The notes: a model not told the origin generated them from the letters alone. A stretch of DNA of 64,000 bases from Mesostigma viride (GCA_009746045.1 RPFO01000138.1:124001-188000), one strand, 5' to 3'; counted from the first letter of the stretch, positions 10,757 through 22,672 are shown. Numbers and translations: made by a program.

Positions 10757-11390
10757 CATGAATGAGGGCGCCAGCACACCAAGGATGTGCCGGGGGGGAG
10801 CAGCAGGGGCACACGGCGAGGGAGGGCGACAGAGAGCTTCCTGACGGGCGGCCAGCGGGGAAATGCGCACACAGCCTGCAGGCCAAAGGAGGGGGGAGGG
10901 GGGTGGGGCGGGGTGGGGTGGGGTGGGGTGGGTGGAGGCATTCCATGGGCGCCCACATGTACGCTTCACGGGGCGGTGTACATGGGCATATTGACGGCTG
11001 CAGCCGTGGGAGTTGCCCGCAGCTTTCATAAGCGTGGCTGAAGTGGTGGACATGCGGAGGAGGTCCAGGGAAAAGGGGGGCTGGTAATAGGGTCCAGGGT
11101 GAGTTGCAGCGGAAGGCACCACCCAGTCCAGTGATGCTGACAAGCAAGGCGCTAGGTTTACTCCTTTGCGCGCTGATGAATAAATCAGTTGAATCGAACC
11201 AGCTGCTTACCCGTGAAGGGCATAGTGACATTTGGCAACTGGACATGTTGACTGCGCGATAGGTTATGATCGCAGATGCAAGGTCTCCAGGCGAAATTAG
11301 TAACGTGGCAATCTGTAACATTGGGATTGTGGTAGGAACAAGGTAACCGACCCATTACTAAGGAATGCACCTAAGGAATGCACCTAAAGA
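10757..11390 (+). other. 3' flank of the SC35-like gene
   Basis: Contains a G-rich stretch (about 10890-10935) and a TGTAA motif at 11314-11318 that could be the poly(A) signal. No other gene was seen. Confidence 0.45.
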
Positions 11391-11750
11391 ATTGAATTGA
11401 ATTGAGTTGAATTGAATTGAATTGAATTGAATTGAATCGAATCGAATCGAATCGAATCGAATCGAATCGAATCGAATCGAATCGAATCGAATCGAATCGA
11501 ATCGAATCGAATCGAATCGAATCGAATCGAATCGAATCGAATCGAATCGAATCGAATCGAATCGAATCGAATCGAATCGAATCGAATCGAATCGAATCGA
11601 ATCGAATCGAATCGAATCGAATCGAATCGAATCGAATCGAATCGAATCGAATCGAACCGAATCGAATCGAATCGAATCGAATCGAATCGAATCGAATTGA
11701 ATTGAATTGAATTGAATTGAATTGAATTGAATTGAATTGAATTGAATTGA
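11391..11750. repeat. Pentanucleotide block: ATTGA / ATCGA / ATTGA
   Basis: ATTGA units at 11391-11435, 52 units of ATCGA at 11436-11695 (one ACCGA variant near 11656), and ATTGA again at 11696-11750. The block is symmetric, with the variant homogenised in the middle. Open frames across it are artefacts of the period. Confidence 0.95.
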
Positions 11751-11760
11751 AACATAACTG

Positions 11761-11968
11761 AGTGGAGTGGAGTGGAGTGGAGTGGAGTGGAGTGGAGTGG
11801 AGTGGAGTGGAGTGGAGTGGAGTGGAGTGGAGTGGAGTGGAGTGGAGTGGAGTGGAGTGGAGTGGAGTGGAGTGGAGTGGAGTGGAGTGGAGTGGAGTGG
11901 AGTGGAGTGGAGTTGAGTTGAGTTGAGTTGAGTTGAGTTGAGTTGTCAGAGTTGAGTTGAGTTGTCAG
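11761..11968. repeat. Pentanucleotide block: AGTGG then AGTTG
   Basis: AGTGG units run to about 11910, then AGTTG units to about 11945. A short GTCAGA interruption appears twice near 11945-11968. Confidence 0.93.
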
Positions 11969-12784
11969 AGTGGAGTGGAGTGGAGTGGAGTGGAGTGGAG
12001 TGGAGTGGAGTGGAGTGGAGTGGAGTGGAGTGGAGTGGAGTGGAGTGGAGTGGAGTGGAGTGGAGTGGAGTGGAGTTGAGTTGAGTTGAGTTGAGTTGAG
12101 TTGAGTTGAGTTGAGTTGAGTTGAGTTGAGTTGAGTTGAGTTGAGTTGAGTTGAGTTGAGTTGAGTTGAGTTGAGTTGAGTTGAGTTGAGTTGAGTTGAG
12201 TTGAGTTGAGTTGAGTTGAGTTGAGTTGAGTTGAGTTGAGTTGAGTTGAGTTGAGTTGAGTTGAGTTGAGTTGAGTTGAGTTGAGTTGAGTTGAGTTGAG
12301 TTGAGTTGAGTTGAGTTGAGTTGAGTTGAGTTGAGTTGAGTTGAGTTGAGTTGAGTTGAGTTGAGTTGAGTTGAGTTGAGTTGAGTTGAGTTGAGTTGAG
12401 TTGAGTTGAGTTGAGTTGAGTTGAGTTGAGTTGAGTTGAGTTGAGTTGAGTTGAGTTGAGTTGAGTTGAGTTGAGTTGAGTTGAGTTGAGTTGAGTTGAG
12501 TTGAGTTGAGTTGAGTTGAGTTGAGTTGAGTTGAGTTGAGTTGAGTTGATTTGATTTGATTTGATTTGATTTGATTTGATTTGAATTGAATTGAATTGAA
12601 GTGAATTGAATTGAATTGAATTGAATTGAATTGGATTGAATTGAATTGAATTGAATTGAATTGAATTGAATTGAATTGAATTGAATTGAATTGAATTGAA
12701 TTGAATTGAATTGAAATGAATTGAATTGAATTGAATTGAATTGAATTGAATTGAATTGAATTGAATTGATTTGAATTGAATTGA
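11969..12784. repeat. Pentanucleotide block: AGTGG / AGTTG / ATTTG / ATTGA
   Basis: AGTGG to about 12075, then roughly 95 units of AGTTG to about 12548, a short TTGAT run, then ATTGA units (with isolated variants) to 12784. Each block differs from its neighbour by single-base changes. Confidence 0.94.
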
Positions 12785-14610
12785 GCCGCCGCCCGCCCGG
12801 CTGCCCTGGCCGGCCCCGCTGGGCCCCCGCGGGCCCCGCCCAGGTCAGCGGCGGACTACCTAGTCCCCCCGCTGATCGGCCCACTTGGCGACCCGTCAGA
12901 CATGCCTCCTTTCACCTCTTGCGAGGTCGATCACGGAGGCGGTCCAGCGTCTGCGTTATGACGCAGCCACCGCGGCTCAGACGAGATTCCTGCCGCAGTT
13001 GTGAACTTGCAGCCGAATTTGAGGACACCGGTGTTATGCTGCTCTTCCGGGATATCTGCAACCGCCTTCTGCTGTCGTTGCAACCGCCTCCAGCGGCCTG
13101 GCAACACAGTTTTCGCACGATGCTGTACAAGAACAAGGGGTCGCCAGCCGACCCAAGCAACTACAGAGGGGTGTGCATCCAAAGTGCCCCCCTCAAGCTT
13201 CTTATGCGGCTCATCCTGAACCGCCTAGCTGCGCACGGCCCTGGACGGTCACCTCAGCGAGACTCAGCACGGCTTCCGTTCAGGTCGAAACACAGTACAG
13301 GCGCTCTTCGCTACTCGCCGACTTGTGGAGGAACTGCAACGCCTTCAGCCTGGTGAGTCCCCTTTGCACCTTGTGCTGGTGGACTTCATCAAAGCCTTCG
13401 ATTCGGTTTTCTGGCCTGCGCTATGGGACATCCTCGAGCTGCATGTTCCGGATCCCCCGGCCGCCCCCTTATTGCTGTCATCCGCAACCTGTGTGAGGGG
13501 TCCACCACTTCGGTGCGCACTTCTTACGGGACCACGCCTCCATGCCCTTCACAGAAGGGTGTGTGGCAGGGCTGCGTGCCATCGCCCTACCTGTTCATTA
13601 TTATTGTGGTCGAATTATACGTAATGATTCAGGCGCGCAAGCGATTTGCCCGCATCGTGGGTAGGGAACCAGGGGTGCAGGTTGCCAACCACTTCTGGCA
13701 TGGCGGAGCGGAAACGGAGATTCCTAGCGGACATCATCTACGCAGACGACACCACCCTCTTCGAGGACATGCACTGGGCACGTGCAGACATGGCTTTCAA
13801 TTAGTGCCTGGCTATCGAGGCCCGTGCAGTGGGGCTTGAGGTCAGCAAGAAGACAGAGGCCCTGGCGATTGGACTCACCCACCCACCGCCACCCCTCTAT
13901 CTCCTTGACGGCTCTCGAGTCCTGTATCGGGACCGCGTCAAGCTGCTGGGTAGCCTGCTTCCCAGCTGCGAGGCTGATGTGGACCACCGCATCTCCCTCG
14001 CCTGGCACGCTTTACGTCATTACCGGGCCCTGTGGCGCAACAAGCCCCTTGGCAAGATCGAGAAACAGGACCTGTTTAAGGTCCTCGTCCTTCCTGTTCT
14101 CACGTATGGGGCCGAGACGTGGACCCTCACCGCCGACCTGGCCCGCAAGCTGGACGGCGCGGGACCTCACCAACATGCTGCGATCCATTAATTCAGAGTA
14201 GGATATGCTGCTCATGTCTGCAATGAGGACCTGTACCTTGGCATGCCATATATCACCATGCAGCGGCGCCTGCAGCTCGTAGGGCACCTAGCTCGCACCA
14301 ACCATGCAGGTAGACACCTCACGTGGCCCCCCCGCAGGACTGCGACCAGCTCAGCCTGCATGGCCGGCACCTCCTGACGTGGGCCGGGCCCCGTGATGTT
14401 AGACGCCGCAAGGCCCGCACCTTCAAAGAGCAGCTAGTACAGTAGAGGACATGGGGGGCCTAGGCCTCTAGCTCCGTGATTTGGAAGAAGATGATGGACA
14501 AGGCCAAGTGGGCCCAGGTCATAGAGGACAACGAGCCCCCCCCCCTGTGGGGAAGCGCCCGCGTGTGCAAACCCGCGGGAGGCACGCCAGACAGCTCCCC
14601 TACTAGGGTA
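12785..14610 (+). pseudogene. LINE ORF2 reverse transcriptase, multiple frameshifts
   Basis: The remains of a non-LTR reverse transcriptase. In three shifting frames one reads MLYKNKGSPADPSNYRGVC (upstream RT motif), VDFIKAFDSVFW (motif A with the first catalytic Asp), HKGVWQGCVPSPYLF (motif B area), and DIIYADDTTLFEDM (YADD catalytic motif, near 13735). Then comes the C-terminal LTYGAETWTL block typical of RTE- or Dualen-like ORF2s, and a C-terminal segment LYLGMPYITMQRRLQLVGHL. There is an in-frame stop after YADD (near 13803) and several indels, so it cannot encode an active enzyme. The apurinic endonuclease domain is missing through 5' truncation. The homologous copy at 51850-53743 is broken at other positions. 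Confidence 0.8.
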
Positions 14611-14754
14611 GCGTGTTGTTTAGATAGATGTTGTAGTTAGTGATGTCAGTGTTTAGATAGATGTTGTAGGTCAATGATGTAGATAGATTAGACCAGTAGG
14701 ACTGTTTTGCACAATGCACACCCATCCTGCATCCATCCATCGGGGGTAATGCTC

Positions 14755-14777
14755 CGTGACTCCCCAACGGGAGCACG
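14755..14777 (+). other. LINE 3' stem-loop (canonical form)
   Basis: The same 23-nt hairpin as at 3584-3606, followed by a TTAAT tail. Confidence 0.85.
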
Positions 14778-14794
14778 AGTCTACATCTAATTTA

Positions 14795-15619
14795 TTAATT
14801 AATTAATTCTAGTACACAGGCTTCCTCGATCGCCGCGGTCTGCCGGAACTGGCTGAGGTAGGTCGGCCATAGCTCCCGTCGCCGTTGTTGCTGCGCCAGG
14901 GTCAAGTCGTCGTCCAGGGTGTAGTAGTGAGTCTTCTCGAGCTGTTTGCGGCGTCTGAGAAACAAAATCTTGTCCGCCGGGTCCTCAAAGATGAGAAGAA
15001 GCGGGGGCGCCCCTGCCTTATATACCCCGCGAGCGGAGAAGGCGGTGGGCGGCCAGCTTGATCTCACCAAGGAGGCCCGGCATGCGACCAAGGATTTCTC
15101 GCTCGATCAAACGCTTTTGCAAGCTTATCGGAATTCTCACCTTCCACCAGGGGCAAGTTGACTTGACGATGACGTTAAAGCTGCGTTTGGCGAGCTCTGA
15201 CATGCAGCCTCCTCGCGGAGGTCGAGCGTCTGCTAGCTGCTGGACCTGTGCTGCGACGGCGGAGGTGGTGGAGGTGGTGAGGTGCTTGAGCATATCCGCC
15301 CAGGTCTGGGTGGGACCGTGGGAGCCCTGCAGGCCAGGGAGCCATGGCATCGCCAGCCGGGCCAGCGGGGGCTGGCTTGGCGCCACTGATGTCCTTCACC
15401 GCCTATAGGCGGTGAGGCCTGCGGTGTTTTGCAAGCACTCGATGGCGATGACGTCCATCCTTGCATGATCGAGGCGCTAGTCGATGTCGCGGAGCTGGGC
15501 GGTGATGGCGTCGGAGGAGGGGGTGGGGGGGGTGGAGGAGGCGAGGAGGGTGGAAGTCGGGCGGTGGCGGATGGTGGGGAGGAGGGGGAGCTCGGCAGCC
15601 AGCTAGCCGGCGTGCTGCC
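14795..15619 (-). pseudogene. LINE ORF1, C-terminal part (nested LINE, segment 3)
   Basis: Read right to left, it continues the ORF1 whose earlier parts are at 30190-30587 and 16468-16703. Visible motifs are KLAAHRLLRSRG, PPLLLIFEDPADKILFLRRR and TLDDDLTLAQQQRRRELWPTYL. Compared with ORF1 at 1-545 it carries many 3-5-base insertions (CATG, TAGC, TATA, TAGT and similar) that shift the frame. It is cut at 14795-14812 by the tail of LINE copy B. Non-functional. Confidence 0.7.
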
Positions 15620-16467
15620 CATTAATTAATGAATTAATTCATTAATTAAACTTGTCAGTGCTCCCGTTGCATGGCACTACAATACGGTTCGTAGGAGACG
15701 CGAAATGAGTGAGAATGTTACCCGAGCGGTAACGAGGATTCGCACCGTTGATTTTAACATATGTTTCTTTTTTTGCGCCATTTGGCGAGCATCGACTGGA
15801 GCCTGAACCTACTAGCGGGGGGAATCGTGCGGGGGAATCTTTTCGGGGGAATCTTGCGGGGAAAAATTCCGAACGTGAATTTAGCGAAGTCCTACTACAT
15901 TTTGCTTGGTACATGGTACGACAGTTTCGTCACTGAAAATTTTCTGTAGTTGCGTTGGTGTTTCGTACGTTCCGCTGAAATTTTCGTGTTCAGTGACCAG
16001 ATCACAATTTGATCCGGGCGCAAAATGATCGGCTGTACGGTACGAACCAAAAACGAAATTTTAGTATCTAAGTTCCGCAGCGCTTGCTGAATTTGCCCCG
16101 GAAGCCCGGGGGCACTTTCCCCGCTGAAAAAGGTGTCCGCGGAAGCGTATTGTAGTGGGGGAGTCACGGAGCACCGAAGTGCTTCCCTGTGTGTGCACAA
16201 CAGGGAAAATTAAGGGCAGAGACCCCCAGTCTCCTTCATGCCTAAGGCATGCCACAGCTGCATTCGGGCGCGCTAGCTTAACGGACACGTTAACGATCCG
16301 GCAATCTGTGGGTGCAATAAGACCCATGTGAGCATGGCATAACAGGGAGCGTGGGCAAGGAATCTGGTCATAGCCAGGACGTAGCATGGCTGTACAAGGA
16401 CTAAGCTAAGGCTATGGCTGGTTATGGCTGCTGCCCATAGCTGCCACATCTGCATGCAGCTATGGGC
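15620..16467 (-). mobile_element. LINE 3' UTR fragment inserted in the ORF1 LINE
   Basis: The reverse complement of 16158-16420 matches the 3' UTR of the ORF1-only LINE at 59760-60010 over long stretches, including the TTCG-loop hairpin. The right half of its 3' stem-loop and its ATTAAT tail are at 15620-15670. The two halves are separated by the MITE at 15675-16157. GCTGCCCA occurs at both edges (near 15611 and 16467), suggesting a target duplication. Confidence 0.65.
15675..16157. mobile_element. CACTA-like MITE, 483 bp
   Basis: Perfect 12-bp terminal inverted repeats, CACTACAATACG and CGTATTGTAGTG. It splits the LINE 3' stem-loop exactly between its two arms. The flanking triplets are TGG and GGG, so a 3-bp target duplication is only imperfect. 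It has no transposase. The interior carries further inverted motifs (GGTTCGTA/TACGAACC). Confidence 0.65.
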
Positions 16468-16703
16468 ATGGTTTGTGCTGCCCATGCATAGCTGCCACAT
16501 CTGCAGCGAGGGGGGCCGCGTGCTGCTCGAGGGCCTCAGGATCGAGTGAGCGGATGGAGGATTCGGTCAAGCTGGTGGTGATGGGATTGGTTGGGGGGCC
16601 AGAGCTCCTCGATGGAGCGTCCAATTTTAAGGAGGGAGAAGAGGGTGTATGTATTGCTGAAGGTGGGGGCGGGGGAGGATGAGGATGTAGTCGAATTTGA
16701 GTG
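16468..16703 (-). pseudogene. LINE ORF1, middle part (nested LINE, segment 2)
   Basis: Similar to the ORF1 region at about 750-900: CTGCCACATCTGCAG, then GAGGATTCGGTCAAG. It is bounded on the left by the LINE 3' fragment and on the right by the Copia A target duplication GGCGC (16704-16708). Frameshifted. Confidence 0.6.
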
Positions 16704-16708
16704 GGCGC

Positions 16709-17053
16709 AGTTAAAGCCCGACCGGCTCAGCTATGGCGGTCGGTCACGTTGAGCTTGGGATAAGGTGAACACAGAGAACTGCTGTCGGAGCTGGCCCACC
16801 ACTGGTTTATGTCTTAGCCAGCAAACCCTATCCGGTTAGCCGTAACCGTGGGACAAGCTAGCTGTCCGTACCGACCCGGATAAGGCCCCGGACTGGGGCC
16901 TAGGTGGCGCCGGCCCTAGGCGCCGCCCTTAGACCGGTCGACCGCATCGGACCGCCGGATTATAGCCGGCGGCTTAGCGGACGCTAGCGGAAGGCGTGCG
17001 GACGGACATGGGGAACTTAGAGCCAGATCCTAGGGCTCTAGAGTTACTCAACT
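16709..17053 (-). repeat. Copia A 3' LTR (345 bp)
   Basis: Identical to 29838-30184 except for two missing bases (CCCTTAGACC versus CCCTTATAGACC). The termini are AGTT...AACT instead of the usual TG...CA. Confidence 0.92.
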
Positions 17054-17431
17054 CCGACATACTCTTTTGTTCTTTGATTAATTATCAAAATAATTACATC
17101 AAATGCAGACCATACAAAACCCTCTAAGGTAGGGAACTCAAGGGGGCCTCAAGGCCGTCAAAATCACCACGGTATCGACCCGCGCCCTTGTGATCACACA
17201 TGAATAGTGATGTAATAAGTATCGAGAAAAAAAACAACTATGCCACCAGACAAAAGGTGACCCATTTATTAGGACCAGTGACCCGCCGACGGGCCCAAGG
17301 CACCGTCCAACGTGGCTAGGGTATGGTCAGGACAAGCAAAAAAACTACCACCATGATATTCGTGAATGCTAGCAACACAGGGTGAGTTATGGCTGTATTC
17401 ATAAAGCGCCCGAGCCGTAACCCTGTGTGGC
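17054..17431 (-). other. Copia A 3' untranslated region
   Basis: Non-coding stretch between the RNase H end and the 3' LTR. No clear polypurine tract was recognised. Confidence 0.6.
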
Positions 17432-19763
17432 TCACGGGTGTTGCATCGTCATGCGCTTGCGCAACACTGCGTACTGCGGGGCAGCCTCCCGCGCCTCCTT
17501 GGTGAGTGCATCCGCGGGATTGAGTTCATCCGCGATGTGCTGGAGACGCGTGACGCAGGAGGCCGCCTCAGCGAGTACGAGGTAATCAACGTCCTGTGAC
17601 CGCGCATAGGGATTGTCAAGGAAGGCCAAACAACTTTGTGAGTCAGTGTGCACCGTGCTAGTCCAGTGAAGAGTGAACCCACACGAGCCAAATACCCAAC
17701 CCAGCAAGTACCGCAGCCACATGCCATGTGAGATAGCTGAAACAATGCCCCGGCATTCAGCCGTGTTGGGGCTAGTGGCAATGCGGCCGCTGTGCAAACG
17801 CGAGTACCAATCTAACAACATGCCAGGCTGTCCCTCATTGCTAATAAAGAACAGTGCCCCCATGCGGGCCCGCACTTGGCTGACTGTGCGCGTCTCTAGA
17901 TTATAGCATCCGTCACTATCTCGAGGTGCACCGGCTGTGAGCAATCGAGCCCACGAAGCACAATGCCGGGCGTCATGGCCAGCTGCCGCCGAACATGAAT
18001 GGACCCTAGTCCTTCCAGCACATCATCGGGCAGGCGAGCGAGCACCGCCAAATCAGGTGCCACCGTGTCCGCCAACCACCCGAGCTTGCCCTTATTAACC
18101 GAGGGCCCATGGGTTGCCAACAGCGGGGACGGGAGGTCGGCCAGCAGGTCAACCACATAGTTGCGGCTATCCTGCATGTGCATGACCCATTCGCCAGAAC
18201 GCGAATCCCGCTGCAACGTAGACTGCACGCCGCAAAACACCACGGGTTTACCCTCCTCATGATCCACCGCCCTGCCCAGGGGAAACTTAGCCGCCACTGC
18301 AGCAAGAAACTGGGTAGCAAAGGTGCGAGGTGCCACCAGCTTGAAGTCATCGCCATGCCACACGAAGAGGGCTGGCTCGCCAGGGACGCCGGTGGGGACC
18401 ACAAAGAAGTTAGGATCCGCGCGATGGTACGTGGCCCCTAAGCTCTGCAAGACCTCCTCCGCGGAAATGCGGAAGATGATGGGAGAGCTCTGCAGCCCCT
18501 CCACCCCTGTCAACAGCTCGATATACTCGCTGCCAATGGTGCCATCCTGCCAGACCACCGGGACCTTCACCACGTAGCGGGTGCCTTGCCATGTTTGCTG
18601 CGCGACCCCAGCGTCGCTGTGGAGGAATGCCCGCTGAAAGTCACCGCACCACATCCCGTAGTAGTCCTTGCCCGCGTTCCGCTTGCCGAAGTAGATGACC
18701 GTCAGTAGCCGATGCGAAACATGGTTGAGCCCAGGGGTATAAAGATCCTTGGCGTCCAGCGGGGAGGACCCCTTTGTCTCCGTGACCACGGGCCTTACCC
18801 GGAACACCACCGAAGAGTTGGTCTCGTCCTGCTTGTAGGTGAGCACGAACTTCAACCGCAACCGCGTGGCCCCGGCTGGCACACTCTCCAATCCTCGGTA
18901 GACCTCGCGCTCTCGCCACTGCTCCTTGGCTCGAATGAACGCGTCGCGCCACAAAGCAAACTTGAGAGGATCTTGACAGTCCAGGACAAGTTGCTCCCAC
19001 GTCACAGGGCTATCCGCCGCCAGTGAGTGTGAGTGGAGGCCGAAGCTGCGCGGGTGCCAATCCTGAGGCTGAATGATGGACTGGACGAGCGGCGGTGTGG
19101 AAAACGCCGCCATCGGTAAGCGCCGCACGACGCCGGGCTGCCCGACCACCACCCCCAATGGAGCGTGGTACTCGCGAAGCGGGATGCTGCCCACCCCCGC
19201 GACTGACAGCAAGTCAGCGGACACTGAGAACCCCGGGTATGATACGAAAGGTTCGCCCAGCAAGGCCACATCCTCGTAGCCATCCACGACGTGAAACGGC
19301 GTGTCAATGCCCAACACCGGCAGCACCACCATCCCGGTAACTTGATATGCCGAAGTGCCTGCAAAGTCGGTCACCGATTTGTATACGGCGACTCTAGCAC
19401 TGGATACAGGGTGGCTGCCCGACGAGAGATAATAGACACGGATGCTTGCGTGTCCACAGCCACCAGCTGCCACGGTCTACACGTAGGAAACAAGGCTGAC
19501 TTAACCGGCCTGACCCCCTGTGAGAGAGTTTTGACCTGAGCCACCCCTGATGCAGCTTTCGCTTTAAGCGCCTGAGCACGCCACAAGGCCGTGACCGTTG
19601 AAGCCAGGTCCCTAGGTGGGCGAGGCGCATGGGCAGGACCCTGACCCTCCGGCGAGGCCACGCTAGGCGGGCCTCCCACATTATCCGTGGCTAGCACAGG
19701 AGGTGAGTCACTACGTGCACTAGGTCCCGTCAAACCCACCCCATCCTCATCCCACCCATCCAC
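17432..19763 (-). pseudogene. Copia A protease, reverse transcriptase and RNase H
   Basis: Read leftwards. The protease begins near 19460 with LVAVDTQASVSII (DTQA at the DTGA position). After a frameshift near 19400 it continues SVTDFAGTSAYQ and ends VVDGYEDVALLGEPFV, the ILGxxFL-type retropepsin signature. RT follows in the same frame (to about 17900): FQRAFLHSD is motif A, and LFVWHGDDFKLVAP is the catalytic motif, HGDD in place of YVDD. A second frameshift near 17895 leads into RNase H (to 17432) with RARMGALFFISN, VHTDSQSCLAFL, RSQDVDYLVL and ADELNPADALTK. Two frameshifts make it non-functional as read. The order protease-RT-RNase H, downstream of integrase, is unusual for Copia. Confidence 0.82.
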
Positions 19764-21019
19764 GGGGTCATATTGGGGGCTGGGGCCCAGGGGAGGGGGG
19801 GGGTGTAGCTGTGTCTGCCCCTGGGAGCGACCCGTGGGGTACCACCTCAGATGCTACGACAGGCGCATTATCCTTCACTACCCACCCCAGTGCCCTGTTG
19901 GCTGCCAGCTCACTCTCCATGCTATCCCCTTGCCGTTATAGCCTGCCACCGATGCCCATGGTACCCTATACACCCGATCATTCCACTCTATGTCTATGAC
20001 CCGCAGCGGCCAGTCTAACTTTGTGATGGCCCCAGGCCCCTGCATGGTGCCCCGTTTGCCGCTGGGCGAGCTCTCCTTGTGGAACATGACCAACTGCCCG
20101 ACCTCAAAAGCGCTAGACAAATCAGGCAGCGTGGCATCCTTGAGCCGCAGCTTGGCGGCGGTATCCTGTAGATGCTGTTAGTATGCCTCTACTACCTCGG
20201 GTGAGTAGGTGCCCGCTGACAGCCCCCGAGGCGTGACTAGCCCAAAGCCCTTCAATGACATCAAGCACGTGCCTATGGTTGCACACATGCATGAGCTCCT
20301 TGCACCACGCCGTCTTGACCGCGTAGGATTTGCCATGTGGGTTATCCTGTCGCTTGGCTGCCACAGTCTTGACATAGCTTACAGTGCGATCTATCATGCC
20401 CATATTGCCGTGATCCTCACGCCCCACGATAACCACGGCCTCCATCCCCGGCAAACCTTGCACACAGCGGAACTGCTGGTCTAGCATGAGCTCCACTACG
20501 GGATGAAAGAAAGCCAGGCTGATCTTGATAGCCCTGTGCAGGTCAGCCTCAAACATGTGAGGCAGCGGCTCAATGTAGGTGGCCTTGCTGAACCTATCCT
20601 TGACTATGAAATAGGTGTCCCCCCCTTCCATGTGCATGACATCCCCCACAAGGTACCCTCGCTCCAAGGGTGGAGTCTTGGCATGACGCCTACGCGACTT
20701 CTTCCTGATCTTGATGCAGGCAGGACACTGAGCACGCACATTCTTCAGCTCGTTGTATAAAGGTGCCCCTAACATGTGTGCCCCCTCTACCTCGGCTTGG
20801 GCCTCATGCCCGTATGCACGGTGCATCTGGTATGCTAACAGTTTCAGGGTGACAGCCTGAGGTGCAGTGGCATTGTCAGGATTCTCAACAGGTGGGGTGA
20901 CTACTGGGGTAGTGACATTGGCTAACTGGGCAGCTTCAGAGGCTGCACGAAAGGCCGCCCTTGTGAGCACCTTGCCAATGTGAAGATCCACACTAGGGTG
21001 GTGTGTACTGAGAACATCT
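19764..21019 (-). pseudogene. Copia A integrase (partial, broken)
   Basis: Contains a pre-integrase zinc-finger-like block (HRAYGHEAQAEVEG...CPACIKIRKKS) and an integrase core: VGDVMHMEGG (first Asp), LMLDQQFRC (second Asp), then DHGNMGMIDR, where the expected Glu is Asp. Twenty-nine residues lie between the second and third acidic residue. The C-terminal block FEVGQLVMFHKE / GKRGTMQGPGAI follows in another frame (20120-19880). Frameshifts near 20175-20120 and about 19880 separate it from the protease. Its right edge is the Copia B insertion point. Confidence 0.75.
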
Positions 21020-21024
21020 GCCCG

Positions 21025-21614
21025 TGTTATATTATAGGTTTCAGCTCGCAGTCACATGGAAATAATTAATGATTGTGTGCCGGTACTTAGCCATTTTGTG
21101 GTTCGAGGCGTTCGGGTTACAGTGTGATTCAGCGCATTGGGACTTAGCCGTTTTGAGGTTCGGCTGAATTTTGGCTTGTGTGATCCACAACGATTTAAGT
21201 TACGCTGTGTGCGTTATGCCTCGTGAGTTACGCCCTAGACTTTGGCTGTGCGGCACTGGTCCGGTACTGAGGTGCGGACTAGGATTCTGGGTACTGCCGG
21301 CTGGCGTGACAAGTGGCGAGATACTGGTGTGTGTCGATTGGTCGGTACTCGGCTGGTGTGTTGTAACGGAGATGTGTAACGGAGATGCGTTCCCAGGCTT
21401 GCGTCGGTGCCTAGCGCCGCAGGCTAGCCTAGCCGCCTGACAGACGATGATGATCCAAAAGCCAGCATTGTGTTGCGGCGGTCCAACGGTTGTTGCTGCT
21501 ATGCTGGCAATGGCTATGGTTGCGCTGGTAAATTAAGCTGGGGGCTTGGCTCTGAGTTTGTAACCTGATTACCGTAAAATTATCATTTAATAAAATTCGA
21601 ACTCGATTTTAACA
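21025..21614 (+). repeat. Copia B 5' LTR (590 bp)
   Basis: Matches 27716-28305 with three substitutions (near 21126, 21483 and 21586). Confidence 0.95.
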
Positions 21615-21654
21615 TGTACTAGGACGGGGTTAATTAATAAGGAAAAACGTAGCA

Positions 21655-22628
21655 ATGTCGGATCAAGAACAAGAAGAGACGGATTCGAGAAAGCGTACTG
21701 GGTGGAAGGATTTAAGAAATGAGAAGAATTTGATAGAGCTGTGCAAAACACGAGTCGGGACAATTCCTCTTGATGCGGCAGTGACATTGGTAGAGGATTT
21801 CTGTGACAGGTTTGAGGCGTTTGTGGCGGATCATGCAGATAAAACCGAGGATCTGTATGGGCTATTCCGGGATGCCGGAATGTTTAGAGCCGACAACGCC
21901 ATTCTAGTAAATTGCCTGCGCTCCTGCCGTGACGAGAAAATCGAGGGCGCTGCAATTGGAGGTAGGTTGCGTGCAGCACTTCTTGAATCGAAAGCATCTG
22001 CCAAGTCTCGTCATGTTGGCATTTATAATTGGGTGCCGAAGCGTCCCTACACACTCGACCTTCTCGCTTTGAGAAATGCGAGAAACGAGAGTGTAAAGGA
22101 TGGCATTCCGGTGGTGGAACTGGCGGTGGTGGACCGTTATGTTCGCAATGCCAAGGACCTTAATTTCCAGAATGCCATGGCAGCTCTCAAGCGTGAGAAA
22201 GCCGAGGATGATCTCAATAAGGCGATTGAGGTTATCACGGGCATTGTCGAGGGTGAGGAGAGGGACATGGTGGCCCAACTGCGGGCCCAAGGTAAGCTCA
22301 ATGAGCTGGGTCTGATTTCCCCTGCATTACCGCCTGTCGCTGTGAATTCCATTCCTTCTTCTGGTGGTGCCCAAGGTGGTGCTGCTAAAGCGCCGGATGG
22401 GGGCAAGGTGGCCGCCATTGCGGGCGGTGGTGGCTCTAGCGGCGCGGGGCCCAGCGGGCCTCGGGGCAATGGGGGCCCGATGCGTAGGGGCAATAAGGGC
22501 AGCTTCAGCCGAGCGCAGCGCATGCCTGGGAAGCGATGGCAGCAAGGTAGACAGCAGCCATACCCGCAGCAGCAGCAGCATGCACAACAGCCTGCAGCTG
22601 CGTCGCCGTATCAGCAGCAACAGCGCTC

Positions 22629-22672
<44 letters not shown>

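Larger units (their letters stand above)
12785..14815 (+). mobile_element. LINE copy B: partial ORF2, 3' UTR, stem-loop, tail
   Basis: A 5'-truncated LINE abutting the satellite. It holds the RT and C-terminal part of ORF2 (to about 14610), a UTR with TAGATAGATGTTGTAG repeats, a few ATCC units (14730-14741), the stem-loop at 14755-14777, and a TTAAT tail to about 14812. Confidence 0.75.

Noticed and set aside
10097-11321. Minus-strand Pro/Val-rich and Pro/Cys-rich frames opposite the SC35 tail
   Set aside because: Antisense of the RD repeat exon. The plus strand has consistent splice sites and an RRM.
11384-12884. Open frames of LNSTQ or RIESN repeats
   Set aside because: Products of the pentanucleotide satellite.
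15675-16157. Direct target duplication reading of CACTACAATACG
   Set aside because: The two copies are inverted relative to each other, so they are terminal inverted repeats and not a target duplication.
21171-21440. 89-codon frame in both Copia B LTRs
   Set aside because: Duplicated only because the LTRs are identical. No protein-like features or conservation evidence.
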